DNA of 64,000 bases from Asterella californica (GCA_036924285.1 JAYKYS010000017.1:2461501-2525500), one strand, 5' to 3'. Shown: positions 33,321 through 43,162, numbered from the stretch's first letter. Translations and numbers: made by a program. The notes: generated by a model not told the origin, from the letters alone.

Positions 33321-35693
33321 ATGGCCAACCAAGGATCATCAAGTGGAGCTGCTGCTGCTGCTCAGCAACCTGTTCAGTTGGATGCTGCTACGATGAAGAT
33401 GTTCCAAGCTTTTTCCATGTTTATGCAGCAGCAGCAGAGCACAGAGAGGAAGGAGGTATTAGCAACCAAGGCGTTGCAATCTGTGGTGCATCAGATGGAC
33501 CAGTTCAAGGGTACAGATATTTCCAAGTATGTGCGATACTATGCTAGGGAGATGGAGGTGAACAAGGTACCTGAGAAGGAGATGGTGGAGAACTTTGAAC
33601 TTGCTGTTGTGCCTGAGATTCGTGGGCGTGTGAAGGAGCTCAAGCAGCAGCAAGGACAGAGTTGGGAGAGCTTTATGCGAGCTCTGAAGGAGGAGTACTA
33701 CACTGAAGATTCAGAGAGGGTGACCAAGAGAACGTTCTTGGAGTGGGTGGTGAAGCCTAACAAAGGTTTGTCTGTAAATGAGCTGTTAAGGGAGTTTGAT
33801 CGTCAGAATGCTCAGCTTTCTAGGACAGAGAAGCTTACACTAGAGGTGGAGAAGACCGAGCTTTTCCTACAAGCAGCGGACGAGACTATTCAGGAGAAGC
33901 TTGAGCTGTTGCTGGAAGACAAGAGTGAGGAGAGAGGATTGAAGACTGACTGGAAGGAGGTTGAAGAGGCTGTTTCTTTGCTGACCAAGAGACAGAGAAG
34001 AAGGGACAAGGTGGTGGTAAGTGAAGCAGCACCTTTGATAATTCCTGTCAAGCAGTTGCCTACTAAGCCCGCTTTGGTAATTGCTATAGAGGAAGACTCA
34101 CCGCTTGATGAGTTGATTAAGGGTATGAAGGAGCTTAAGCTTAAGCTCACTAGGTTAGAAGAGAAGGAGCAGAATGTACAGCCTGCTATGCAGAGACCTC
34201 AGATGAGAGAAGGCTTTGTTCATCGTTGTATATGGTGTGATAGTCTAGACCATGTAAGAAGAGATTGTGGAGAGTTTTCAGATGCATTGAGGAAGGATCT
34301 TATCTTCTTCAAAGATGGTAAGATCCATTTGAGAGAGACTGGGATGATGCTGGGAACCAACTTTGGCAAGGGTGGTATGAAGAGACTTGTGAATGAGATA
34401 TCAGCATCACATGCTGTTTCTCTTGTGAATGCTGCTACCTGTGGAGTGAAAGTGGAGATGGAGAGAGAGAAAGGGACTACTAGGTTGTGGTCTGATGTAG
34501 TGCGGTCCGTAGCTAGAACAGAGCTAGATAAGGATGTGCTACGAAGGGTTGGCAACTCAATTCGAGAGACTACAGGATGGAATGACCCTGTGGATACTAT
34601 GTCAGTACATGCTTATGTTGCACGAAGTCATCATGAAGCTGTACTAGAAGAAAAACGCAGAAGGGAGGATGCAGGTGAGGCTTCTACAGCCAAACGACCT
34701 GCTACAAGGAGTGAAAGGGCTAGACCAGAAGCAAGGCAGGAGACAACACCTACTCGGGAAGAGACTATGGAGGATCTACCACCTACAACACCAAAGGAGA
34801 AGGAGAGAAGCAAGGAGAAGGGTAAGATGCCTGCATACAAACTTCAGTCTGACATTGAGATTGCTACAGACTTGAAGCAGGTGTTAGAGAATCGTATCTT
34901 GAATGGGAAGGTTGAGTTTACTTTGGGTGAGATTCTTGGGATTGCAAAGCGTGAGTTCCATGAGGTTATCATAGATATCATCAAGAGGAAACGTCAGATT
35001 TTGGGTGAAGCAGCTACGCTTAACGCTCTAGGGACCAAACTGTCGGAAGATGAGGAAGATGAGATTGCTGGTTATTGCTCTCAAGTATCAGAGGGAAGAT
35101 CCTATCAGCATGTGAGGTTTGAAGATGAGGTGGAAGCATCGCAGAAGAGTCATTACTCTCACAACCATTGGGCAAGAGCAACCACAGAGACCTTAGTGAA
35201 GCGGGGAGATCTAGAGGAACCTGTGGTGGCGTTGATTGATCATGGCTCAGAGATTAATCTGATGTCTAAGGAGTTGTACAAGCGTGGAAGATGGCCCATA
35301 GACACCGACCATGGATGGCTTATCCGCGCTGCCAACAACCAGAGGGGAGAACTCTACGGTGCTTGTCCCAACATCAAGGTAACTGTGGGTGACATCAGTG
35401 ATGTTCAGAATTTCTTTGTACAAGACATGTCAACCTATCCTATCATTCTAGGGCAGCCTTACATTACTGCTGTTAGAATGGAGACACGAGTTATGGATGA
35501 TGGTTCAGCCTATGCTAGGATACGTAGTAGAGATGGCAAAAGAGCTGTTCAGTTTTTGACCGTTGCTGCAGAACATGAGAGAAACCGTGATAGCTTGAAA
35601 GACCGTCCACTACCTAAGATTACTCAGGAGTTTAGAGAGTCTAGGGGTTTTGGCAGAGTACCATTGAAGAGCGAGACTTCAACGGTACAGTAA
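33321..35693 (+). CDS. B1 Gag-protease polyprotein
   Basis: An open frame of 790 codons starts at the first ATG after the PBS. After an Ala/Gln-rich N-terminus there is a helical Gag domain (about residues 45-190), a Lys/Glu-rich segment, a CCHC knuckle CIWCDSLDHVRRDC (about 302-315), a basic Arg/Thr/Glu-rich linker (about 440-510) and a retropepsin-like domain (about 625-760). The expected D-T/S-G motif is replaced by LIDHGSEINLM, and B2 has IDHELEINIM, so this seems to be a lineage trait. The second half reads IILGQPYITA. The protein would form particles and process the precursor. The frame ends by a shift: residues after VPL belong to the overlapping pol frame. Confidence 0.88.
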   Translation: MANQGSSSGAAAAAQQPVQLDAATMKMFQAFSMFMQQQQSTERKEVLATKALQSVVHQMDQFKGTDISKYVRYYAREMEVNKVPEKEMVENFELAVVPEIRGRVKELKQQQGQSWESFMRALKEEYYTEDSERVTKRTFLEWVVKPNKGLSVNELLREFDRQNAQLSRTEKLTLEVEKTELFLQAADETIQEKLELLLEDKSEERGLKTDWKEVEEAVSLLTKRQRRRDKVVVSEAAPLIIPVKQLPTKPALVIAIEEDSPLDELIKGMKELKLKLTRLEEKEQNVQPAMQRPQMREGFVHRCIWCDSLDHVRRDCGEFSDALRKDLIFFKDGKIHLRETGMMLGTNFGKGGMKRLVNEISASHAVSLVNAATCGVKVEMEREKGTTRLWSDVVRSVARTELDKDVLRRVGNSIRETTGWNDPVDTMSVHAYVARSHHEAVLEEKRRREDAGEASTAKRPATRSERARPEARQETTPTREETMEDLPPTTPKEKERSKEKGKMPAYKLQSDIEIATDLKQVLENRILNGKVEFTLGEILGIAKREFHEVIIDIIKRKRQILGEAATLNALGTKLSEDEEDEIAGYCSQVSEGRSYQHVRFEDEVEASQKSHYSHNHWARATTETLVKRGDLEEPVVALIDHGSEINLMSKELYKRGRWPIDTDHGWLIRAANNQRGELYGACPNIKVTVGDISDVQNFFVQDMSTYPIILGQPYITAVRMETRVMDDGSAYARIRSRDGKRAVQFLTVAAEHERNRDSLKDRPLPKITQEFRESRGFGRVPLKSETSTVQ

Positions 35694-38600
35694 AACTAGG
35701 ATTCTCGCCTGATCCAGTAGAGCAGGAAGCTTTATCCACAGGCTTCTTAGGACTGACATCATGTGGATCAGTGTGTTATAGGAAGGTTGAGAATCTGAAG
35801 AGGTTTGAGAGGCAACATGTGAAGTATGTACAACAGTTTTTGTGGGATAGTGGAGAGTTAGCAGGAGATGAATACATATCTGGAGTGTTTGAAGAGCAGT
35901 ATTTGGTAGATACTATAGGGGAGTTGAAATCTATAATAGAAAGTTCTATAGATGATGTAGATAGAGTGGTGAGAGTGAGCTCCAAGGAGCTTTATGATGT
36001 AATTGATAAGTTTATAGATCGACAAGAGGTGTATGTGGAGACCAAGTACAAGTCAGTGGCAAAGAAAGTCAAACCAGTGGCTTTGCCTTTGCCACTCGAT
36101 TACAATCAGAAGATGGAGCAAGCTGCACGAGAACCGACACTCAGAGGACCGAGAAGAATTGGGCACCGGTTTACAGAAACAACACTGAAGGACCTGAGGA
36201 TTGGAGATGATGGATTTCTTACTGAGCAAGAGAAGAAGAGCTTCAGGGAGATGCTATCTAGGCATGGTAAGGCGTTTGCGTTTGAGTCACATGAAGTAGG
36301 ATGTGTAGATCCAAGTGTAGTTGCACTTATGGTAATCTTTACTATACCGCATGTGCCTTGGAATCTACGTCCTATCCTTGTACCTAGAGCTCATCTACCA
36401 AAGTTGATAGACTTGCTCAATGAGAGGATTAGGATGGGTATCTTGGAACCATCTATAGCTCCCTACTCTAGCAGATGGTTTACTGTTCCGAAGAAGAGTG
36501 GAGCTTTGAGATTCATTCAAGATATGCAGCCAGTTAACAAGGTGACTATCAGGAATATGGGTATAGGACCTATTGTAGACGAGTTTGCAGAGGCTTTTGC
36601 TGGTCGTGCTATCTATTCAATGGGAGACTTATATTCAGGTTACGATCAGTTTCAGTTATCCTCTGAGAGTAGAGACTTGACTACAATGAGGACACCTTTG
36701 GGGTTACTAAGGATGTGCACCTTGCCACAAGGTGCTACCAATTCTGTAGCACATATGATGAATGGCATGAATAAAGTTTTGAGGGATTTCATTCCTGAAA
36801 AAACTATGCCATTCCTTGATGATGTGCCGATCAAAGGGTGTGCTGAGGAGGAAAAGAATGAGGTAATGGATCAGAGGGGGTGCCGTAAGTTTGTTGCAGA
36901 TCACATAGCCGACTGTGATAAGATATTGAGTCGACTGAAGGAGGTTCATTTGACTTTATCAGGAGCAAAGTCTGTATTTGGAGAACATGAGGTGTTAATA
37001 GTGGGACATCAGTGTGGATCTTATGGTCGGAAACCTTGTCCAAACAAGGTTGATGCCATCCGAAGGATGAAGGAGACATGTGGATCAGTTACTGAGGTGA
37101 GAAGGTTTCTAGGTGCATGTGTGTTTTATCATATATGGATTCTACACTTTGCACATGTAGCAGATCCGTTGTACAAGTTGCTGAGGAAGGGGCAAAGATT
37201 TCAGTGGCAAGAGGAGCAAAGCGAGTCTATGAAGAAGTTGAAGGATCTGTTGTCTTCACCACCAACTCTACGGAAGGTAACATATGAGTTGGGCAGATCT
37301 GTTATCCTTACTGTTGATACTAGTCCTATTGGCATTGGGTGGGCTATAGGACAAGATGATAAGGATGGAAATAGATATGTGGTGCGTTTTGGTGCTAAGG
37401 TCTTAAGTTCACGGCAGAGAGACTACCCTCAGGTCAAGAGAGAGCTATGGGGAGTAGTTACTGCGATGAAGAGTGACAAGGAATACTTGATAGGAGCACC
37501 TGTGGTTGTGGAGACAGATTGTTTACCTCTCCTAGGAATGATTACTAGCTGTACAACTCCAGACATTGCTATGTTGAGGTGGATAGCATATATCAAGTCC
37601 TTGAACCCAGAGTTTAGACATATTGCAGGAAAAGACAATCTTGTGGCAGATATGTTATCAAGGGCTAGGTATTACGATGAGAAAGAAATGATAGATGATC
37701 AGGAGGATGTGGGAACAGAGTTCTATTCTAGTGCTCTTGCTAGAAGGGATAGAAGCTGTTTTGCAGCTCCATTGGAGTTATTTGAGGAAACTATGTACGA
37801 TGGCGAGTGGTTGGATCTTGGGCGCTATTTGAGTTCATTGGAAAGGCAAGAAGGCTGGTCTGATGCAGATTTCAAGAGGATCCGTAGAACAGTTTATGGG
37901 TACTTTTTATATGGAGGACATCTATGGAAGCGCCCTAAGCTACAAGGAGGTGTACCACAGCGGGTGGTATGTGACCTAGAATTGCAGCAGAAGCTGATCA
38001 AGGAGTTCCATGAGAGTCTATGGGCCGGTCATAGAGGAGTTTGGGCTACATTTGCCAAGATAAAGGAGAAGTATTGGTGGAAGGGTATGTATAAGGATGT
38101 AGTGCAGTTTGTTTCATCTTGTATACCTTGCCAGATGTATTCCAACGTACGTCATCGTGATGGATTGCATCCTACTTATCCTTTAGCCATTCATTACAAA
38201 TGGGTAGTTGATCTGGTAACTATGCCATTTGGACTTGGACAAATGAGGTATCTAGTCTTGGCTAGAGAAGATCTATCTAACCAAGTCGAAGGCCGTGCCC
38301 TGAGAACAAAGACCACTGCTAGTGTCTGCCGCTTTCTACTTGAAGATGTTATTTGTAGGTATGGGTGTGTGGGAAAGATCACTGCAGATAGGGGTGAGCT
38401 GGATTCACAAGAAGCAGTTGAGTTCTTCAAGCGATTGGGAATCAAGCTGGCATTAACCACTGCTTACAATCCTGAAGGGAATGGCAAGAGCGAACGAGGT
38501 CATCCGCCAATCATCAAAGCTTTGGTAAAAGCTTGCAAGGGTAAGATCCGTGAATGGCCTAGACTGCTACCATTTGCTTTATGGGCAGATCGTACAACTC

Positions 38601-38839
38601 ATAGTACCGTTACAGGTTACATGCCAGCAGAGTTGATACTAGGACAGAAACCTTTGATGCCAATTGAGGAGGTTGTGCCTACTTGGAATGTTTTGCCATG
38701 GGAAGATGGTAGAAGTACGGAGGATCTTCTTGCATTAAGGATCCAGCAATTAGAACGAAGACCTGAGGATGTTGCCAAAGCTGTCGAAAGATTAAAGATT
38801 GCTAGGGAGAGAAACAAAGACATATTGGAAAGAAGGTGA
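35645..38839 (+). CDS. B1 Pol: reverse transcriptase, RNase H, integrase
   Basis: The pol frame is open from 35645 and overlaps the end of the Gag-protease frame; the first clear Pol residues are EERDFNG. A one-base loss near 35667 probably split an ancestral single ORF, because B2 reads through this junction. Counting from 35771, reverse transcriptase has RFIQDMQPVNKVT (about residue 250) and FLDDVPIKG (about 349) where YIDD is usual. RNase H has TVDTSPIGIGWAIG (about 515) and ETDC. Integrase has HHCC (about 746-790), then D, ADRGEL and NPEGNGKSERGH with the catalytic Glu (about 905). The frame stops at 38839 just before GDWV, the integrase tail motif, which is present in the next frame before the deletion. 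Confidence 0.88.
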   Translation, partial: GFWQSTIEERDFNGTVKLGFSPDPVEQEALSTGFLGLTSCGSVCYRKVENLKRFERQHVKYVQQFLWDSGELAGDEYISGVFEEQYLVDTIGELKSIIESSIDDVDRVVRVSSKELYDVIDKFIDRQEVYVETKYKSVAKKVKPVALPLPLDYNQKMEQAAREPTLRGPRRIGHRFTETTLKDLRIGDDGFLTEQEKKSFREMLSRHGKAFAFESHEVGCVDPSVVALMVIFTIPHVPWNLRPILVPRAHLPKLIDLLNERIRMGILEPSIAPYSSRWFTVPKKSGALRFIQDMQPVNKVTIRNMGIGPIVDEFAEAFAGRAIYSMGDLYSGYDQFQLSSESRDLTTMRTPLGLLRMCTLPQGATNSVAHMMNGMNKVLRDFIPEKTMPFLDDVPIKGCAEEEKNEVMDQRGCRKFVADHIADCDKILSRLKEVHLTLSGAKSVFGEHEVLIVGHQCGSYGRKPCPNKVDAIRRMKETCGSVTEVRRFLGACVFYHIWILHFAHVADPLYKLLRKGQRFQWQEEQSESMKKLKDLLSSPPTLRKVTYELGRSVILTVDTSPIGIGWAIGQDDKDGNRYVVRFGAKVLSSRQRDYPQVKRELWGVVTAMKSDKEYLIGAPVVVETDCLPLLGMITSCTTPDIAMLRWIAYIKSLNPEFRHIAGKDNLVADMLSRARYYDEKEMIDDQEDVGTEFYSSALARRDRSCFAAPLELFEETMYDGEWLDLGRYLSSLERQEGWSDADFKRIRRTVYGYFLYGGHLWKRPKLQGGVPQRVVCDLELQQKLIKEFHESLWAGHRGVWATFAKIKEKYWWKGMYKDVVQFVSSCIPCQMYSNVRHRDGLHPTYPLAIHYKWVVDLVTMPFGLGQMRYLVLAREDLSNQVEGRALRTKTTASVCRFLLEDVICRYGCVGKITADRGELDSQEAVEFFKRLGIKLALTTAYNPEGNGKSERGHPPIIKALVKACKGKIREWPRLLPFALWADRTTHSTVTGYMPAELILGQKPLMPIEEVVPTWNVLPWEDGRSTEDLLALRIQQLERRPEDVAKAVERLKIARERNKDILERR

Positions 38840-38854
38840 TTGGGTGATCAGCTA

Positions 38855-39209
38855 GGTACCAGAAATTGCCGTAGTTTTCTTGCTCAAAACTTTTTTGTTC
38901 ATATCTCCGTGTCAGAATTTGATCTCAGGCTGAAATTTCATCTGTGAGTTCAGTAGTACCTCATTTGCATGTAGGGGAAGTTTAGAGGTCTAAACCTTCA
39001 TAGTTTTCCTCTCCGTGAGTGTCAAAGTTCACCGCCGAATCCTATTACTGCCAGCTAGACCTGAATTTCGCCTTCTGGGTATATTACTAGATCTTACACA
39101 TCTGTGTGAGTGTTTATAGCCCTATTGTGACATGAAAGCCAACCTCTTGAGTGAACAACCACAGCCAGAAGCCCGACGCTTTCCTAGGTAGACGGATTAC
39201 ACTCCGACA
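38855..39209 (+). repeat. B1 3' LTR, last 355 bp only
   Basis: It matches 32889-33245 with six differences, five of them transitions. It begins a few bases after the pol stop, so a deletion removed the pol end, the polypurine tract and most of the LTR. It ends CGACA at 39209, followed by the CCGC duplication. Confidence 0.9.
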
Positions 39210-39800
39210 CCGCCGACTCGTTCTCTAGTCTTGCCCCAGCCCTTACAGCGTTCCTAAGTCCCGACGTCCAAGTCTGGACGAGAATGTGCCTTGGAACTAG
39301 CCCAGCCATCACCTCATGCCCCCAGAGTCCGCCCGCCGAACCCTGGGGTCGGGTGACTCGTCCTGGCCCACCCAAGCATCGAGCCCCCCTCATATATACT
39401 TCTGGGGATCGGCGGCCCCGCCCTCCTCTTTGGTCCCTTAAAATTATACCACAACCCGATCCTGGTTTGGTCATAACTTCCCGCTCTGAGGTCAGTTCGA
39501 GGAGTGTTATATATCACTGGAAAGCTCTCGACTAGGTCTTTCCAATGATACCTCACTCGCCTCAAGATCTTACGTAACGCTCTGTCCACGATCTAAAACA
39601 TCGCTGGAGCTCCAATACTTAGCCATTTTTCCGAGAATCTGTGATCCAGACCCAGACTTGAACCCTGTGGTCGGACCAGCGTCTGAACAACAGTTTGTCT
39701 GCGTCTCGGACCCACATCTCGGTCTTGCGTCTCGGACCCACGTCTCAGACCTATGTCTCAGACTCATGTTTCGGTCCGTTTCCAGACTTGTCCCCTTAGG
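39210..39800 (-). repeat. Element C 5' LTR, outer part up to the inversion
   Basis: This continues the A LTR of 31611-31963. It stops at 39800 within CCCCTTAGG, about 210 bases short of the LTR start; that missing piece is found in opposite orientation at 40286-40490. Confidence 0.88.
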
Positions 39801-39802
39801 TA

Positions 39803-40285
39803 GAGTGGTGACACAAAGCTTTTCACTGACCAGAAGTAGAGAACCGTGGATATGAGTTGGAGAAGAAGATTCTGCCTATGATCTCAGAGAAGTGGCATGT
39901 ACCTAGAAGTACTACATGCCTCTTCTTGGAAGAGAGATAAAGGAGGAACGGATGGAAGGTAGAAGCTTACCGGGAGCCGAGGAAGCCTCTTTTGGGGAAG
40001 TTGTATTTTCACCTTTTCTCCAAGGGAAAGGCTCAGAAGATGAGATACCTTGGAGATCAGGACGTGGAGTTCCTGGAAGCTATCTGGGAAGGACAGGTCG
40101 TCAACTGGGGCAACTTCTTCCACACCTACATCCAGGCCGAGCTAGTGTACTTGGGCACTTCAGCAGGATGGCATCTTACTCCCTTCTTCTGTTATTTGTA
40201 CGTGTCCAAGAGGGACCTGAAGGAAGACCAGTTGGCTAAGTATGGACGAGCATGACAGCGAGTGGTGAAGGAAGAGACCTCAGAA
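39803..40285 (+). pseudogene. E3/H Gag-like ORF, middle part (inverted)
   Basis: This lies on the plus strand although the rest of the ORF is on the minus strand, because of the inversion. In one frame it reads ENRGYELEKKILPMISEKW, then PRKPLLGKLYFHLFSKGK, GDQDVEFLEAIWEG and WHLTPFFCYLYV, ending VVKEETSE. Four stops (mostly TGA) interrupt it. Joined to the piece at 40491-40703 the frame is exact if the doubled TA at the breakpoint is counted once, and joined to 24903 it continues across element C. It resembles the ORF of D units in layout. Confidence 0.65.
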
Positions 40286-40490
40286 TGTCGCGACCCTCAG
40301 TCTCAAGATCGGGCGCAGACGCGAGTAACGGAACCCTAGTGGACTTGCGTTAGATTGCGAATGCTGCTGGTAGGACTGAACGGCTTGGTCGAGAAGTCAG
40401 GATCAGAGGAACCTTAAGTGGTTCTCCGAGCCAAGGTTGGAACATTGGGTTAGAGCGTAAGGGCCTACCCCAAGACGACCCCAGATGAAC
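40286..40490 (+). repeat. First 205 bp of the element C LTR, inverted
   Basis: It starts TGTCGCGACCC and follows the A LTR start (compare rc of 49801 downward) to CCCCAGATGAAC at 40490, where the LTR would continue GCTGACC. The continuation, minus about five bases, is at 39800 in the other orientation. Confidence 0.85.
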
Positions 40491-40703
40491 TACCGTCCAG
40501 GAAGATGATCTTCTCCGAGCGACCTCGGCCTTGATAGATTCATGGTTACGAGGAGGCAACGCTGCCCAAACCTCCTCCTGAATACCCTGGTCCGCGAGAT
40601 TTCAGTTGCACGTGAAGAAGTCGAGGCCTAACTTCTTGATGAAAGGTTTGGCCTCGGCTAACTCTGCTGGCGGTAACACCAACCCTCGAGGATGCATCGA
40701 CAT
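40491..40703 (-). pseudogene. E3/H Gag-like ORF, N-terminal 71 codons
   Basis: The minus strand starts at an ATG at 40703 and reads MSMHPRGLVLPPAELAEAK, then KKLGLDFFTCN, one stop, QEEVWAALPPRNHESIKAE and SSSWTV, ending exactly at the inversion breakpoint. It is the start of the same protein as 39803-40285 and 23362-24903. I do not recognise the family; in D units an equivalent N-terminal domain is present but more diverged. Confidence 0.6.
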
Positions 40704-42606
40704 GTTCGAGCTTCTGTTACACTAAACCACAAATACTTGTTGTGAGCCTAAAGCTCAGCCTTTACCAGGTCCTCACCGTCCAGCTTCCACTCTCAGAAGA
40801 CGAATCTAGTCTTCCAGAAGATAGCTATTCCGTCTTCCAGAATTCTAACAGTGCTTCCTAAATACATCTCGTCTTGCGAGCTATATCTAAGCAATCCTAA
40901 CTAAGCAAGGCATCGCATGGATTTCTAAGAAGACAATCCATCTTGCAATTCATCCTACTTCCTAACCGAAGATAAGAAGATATGTGAGAAGTACAATTTA
41001 CGCAAAGTTCAGAAGAAGACTGAGGACTCCTGTGGTGACAGTGACCTCTAGGAAGACTCCCGGGACAACTTCTGGTTTACGGACATACTCAGAAGACTCC
41101 CCGCAGCCAGGCTTCCCATCAATGATCTCACCTGTCTTCGGCTTCCTACACACAATGTAACCTCACAACAGACACGAAACATTTGCACTGTGTTTTCTGA
41201 CTTCTCACCTCGCATACACGCTCAGAAGAAGCTTGCTGCGTAATAAGAAGACATGACTTTTGACCATTCTCTCCAGATTTTGCCAGCAAGGCTTCTCACA
41301 ACTCTCTTCTAAAGTTCGGGAAGAAGCAAGAACACGCTGCTATGGGTCAGATAAAAGAGATCCACAAAGGACCCTCACGTCTTCTCGCGCATTCTGCCAG
41401 TCTTTCCAATCTTCTAGTCTCTCTAGGAAGATGTGGATTTGAGAAGTTAGGAAGACTGGCATAGGCCTGGTTCTCAGTTTTCTGCTTCTCGAAACAACAA
41501 TCAACTCTCAAGTTCACTCTGGATTCGCATCAAGCTTCTCTCAACACAAATTCCAATCTAATCCAATCACTTGATAGGAATTGCAAACAATCGTCTTCCG
41601 AAGATGTTCAAACATTTAGAAGCGTCTTTTGTGATTTATTTGCCAATATGATGACTGGTCATAGTTTAGTCAAGATTTTAAGCGGGTTTGCTTGCCACCA
41701 CCTCTTATCTTAGACGTGTGAATATCCAGGAAAAAGTCCAGAAATGGCTTTAGGATTTCCGCACACTTCTTTGTGCACTGTCAGACAAAAAAAGGGCCCG
41801 GGGACAGCACAAAATAAAAAAACTGTCCGACAAGCACTCCACCTAAACTAATAATGTCATTACGACTAAAGGAGTTCCAAAATAATGGGCGTATACTCCA
41901 AATCTCCGAAAGTGCTTTTAACAGAAAAAACTTATAAATTAACGAACTTTTATCAGGTCATGGCGGAACAAGGTTCAAATCTCTCGGTCTGTTAGGATGA
42001 TGATTGCCTACTTCTGTGTGATCATCAGTGATAAGTATTTCATCACAAAAATTTGGAACTTTGCGAACAGCTTGATACACTATCTCTCTTTAACCCTTCA
42101 AGCCAAATGTGGCAAAAGGAACGAAAACATGTAATGTATAACTGCAAGCAATGCGCGCGTAAATATTGACCAATCGTGCAGTTGCGACATAAGCAACTCG
42201 TAGATTTTTTCCTTTTTTTTGTCTGACAGTCCCCCCTGGGCTTAAAAGAAAATTGAAAATAAGAAGCAAATATTGGAAAAATTATTTTTTTGTATTTTTC
42301 TCTGTAGTGAGGATGTTCCCGCATCGAGCAACCGTACGTGATAGTTTCCCGTCCTATGGCCCACGGATTTTGGGACAGAAACGCAATAGGGTAGAGAAAT
42401 TGATAGTCAGACCATCGAATTATGGAATGAGAAGCAGAGAAGCTCAATTTCAGTTCGAGAAGAAGTGAGAAGATGGCTGACAAAAATTGGACAATGCTTC
42501 CGCGTCCAGTTTTCTCAAGGGAAATTCAGGATAGGGAGAAAGATCGATAGGCTTCTTGCAAACAATTGGGGAAGTACGGGAGATATCGAGATAGAGAGCG
42601 AAAGCG
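40704..42606. other. 5' non-coding region of E3/H
   Basis: From 40704 to about 41640 the sequence is rich in GAAGAC/GTCTTC words and has a TATA-like AGATATAGCT (minus strand) near 40890, which could serve the Gag-like ORF. From 41640 to 42606 the composition changes to AT-rich, apparently unique sequence with no gene that I can support. No LTR end or primer-binding site is recognisable in this stretch. Confidence 0.45.
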
Positions 42607-43053
42607 ATGGGGAAGGAGAAAGAGATGAGAAGAACCTCAATACTGCTTCTAACTACGCTTCTGATTGTTCCTTCAGTCTTCTACGTGCTTTCGAACTTCA
42701 ATTTCATCTTCAATGTCATGCCACGATCATGCTTCTACCTCCAATCTCCAGCTCCTGCCAACACTACTTCCGCAATCGAGCTTGATCTGCTGCACTCCGA
42801 TGCTTTTCTCTCGATTTCCACCTCGACCCTTAATTCTAATCTTCTAATCTCGTGGGGATCCCTCACTCTTCCACCTCGAGTGCGCTTCTTGACGAGAAGA
42901 CGCCTTCTCTTACTCAGTCCCTTCAATTTGGTTCTGTGCGCTTCCAGGTATTCTCTAATTCCTAATGCGAAGTCGTTCTCAACTCGAGAAGCAGCAAGAG
43001 AGTGCTCTGATGTTAATGCGCCTTCAGCTTCTGTATCTTCTCTATGCGATTAG
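42607..43053 (+). pseudogene. Exon-like ORF with a predicted membrane anchor; possible captured host exon
   Basis: A 148-codon plus-strand frame begins with a short basic segment (MGKEKEMRRTS) followed by a hydrophobic stretch (ILLLTTLLIVPSVFYVLSNF) as in type II membrane proteins such as Golgi enzymes. A good 5' splice-site match, CAG then GTATTC, occurs at about 42947. Coding character weakens after it. It is antisense to the E3/H unit that contains it. It may be a captured first exon, or chance. No family can be assigned. Confidence 0.3.
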
Positions 43054-43157
43054 GTAATAGCTCAACTTTCCTAGACCTACCTACTATAGTCGTGACTACA
43101 CGATAGGTATACCTACCCCTTACCTAGTCAATGCGTGGTTGGTACCTCTCCGTGGTT
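43010..43157 (-). repeat. E-family LTR, inner segment
   Basis: This resembles 10590-10780 of the E2 LTR (for example GTGACTACAC...GGTA and GGTTGGTACCTCTC...GGTTACA). It is cut by copia element F and resumes at 48513. The left limit is approximate because similarity fades. Confidence 0.5.
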
Positions 43158-43162
43158 ACAGT

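Larger units (their letters stand above)
31964..39209 (+). mobile_element. Ty3/gypsy B1, nearly complete and young
   Basis: B1 lies in the 5' LTR of element C with a perfect 4-bp duplication CCGC; removing B1 and one CCGC restores the LTR exactly. It has a full 5' LTR (31964-33245), a PBS, a Gag-protease ORF, a Pol ORF and the last 355 bp of the 3' LTR. The end of pol and the first ~925 bp of the 3' LTR are missing. In the shared ~353 LTR bases I count six differences (about 1.7 percent), so the insertion is recent relative to everything else here. Confidence 0.9.
24904..39800 (-). mobile_element. Element C: A-family chromovirus with nested B5 and B1
   Basis: This is a minus-strand relative of A1. 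Its 3' end is a short LTR remnant at 24904; pol and gag run up to 31488, then PBS and 5' LTR (31611-31963). The LTR resumes at 39210 after B1 and ends at an inversion breakpoint at 39800; its last 205 bp are inverted at 40286-40490. Flanks of the original insertion read CAGAG (left) and CAGAA (right), a likely 5-bp duplication, and the E3/H ORF reads through when C is removed. Numerous stops show it is dead. Confidence 0.85.
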
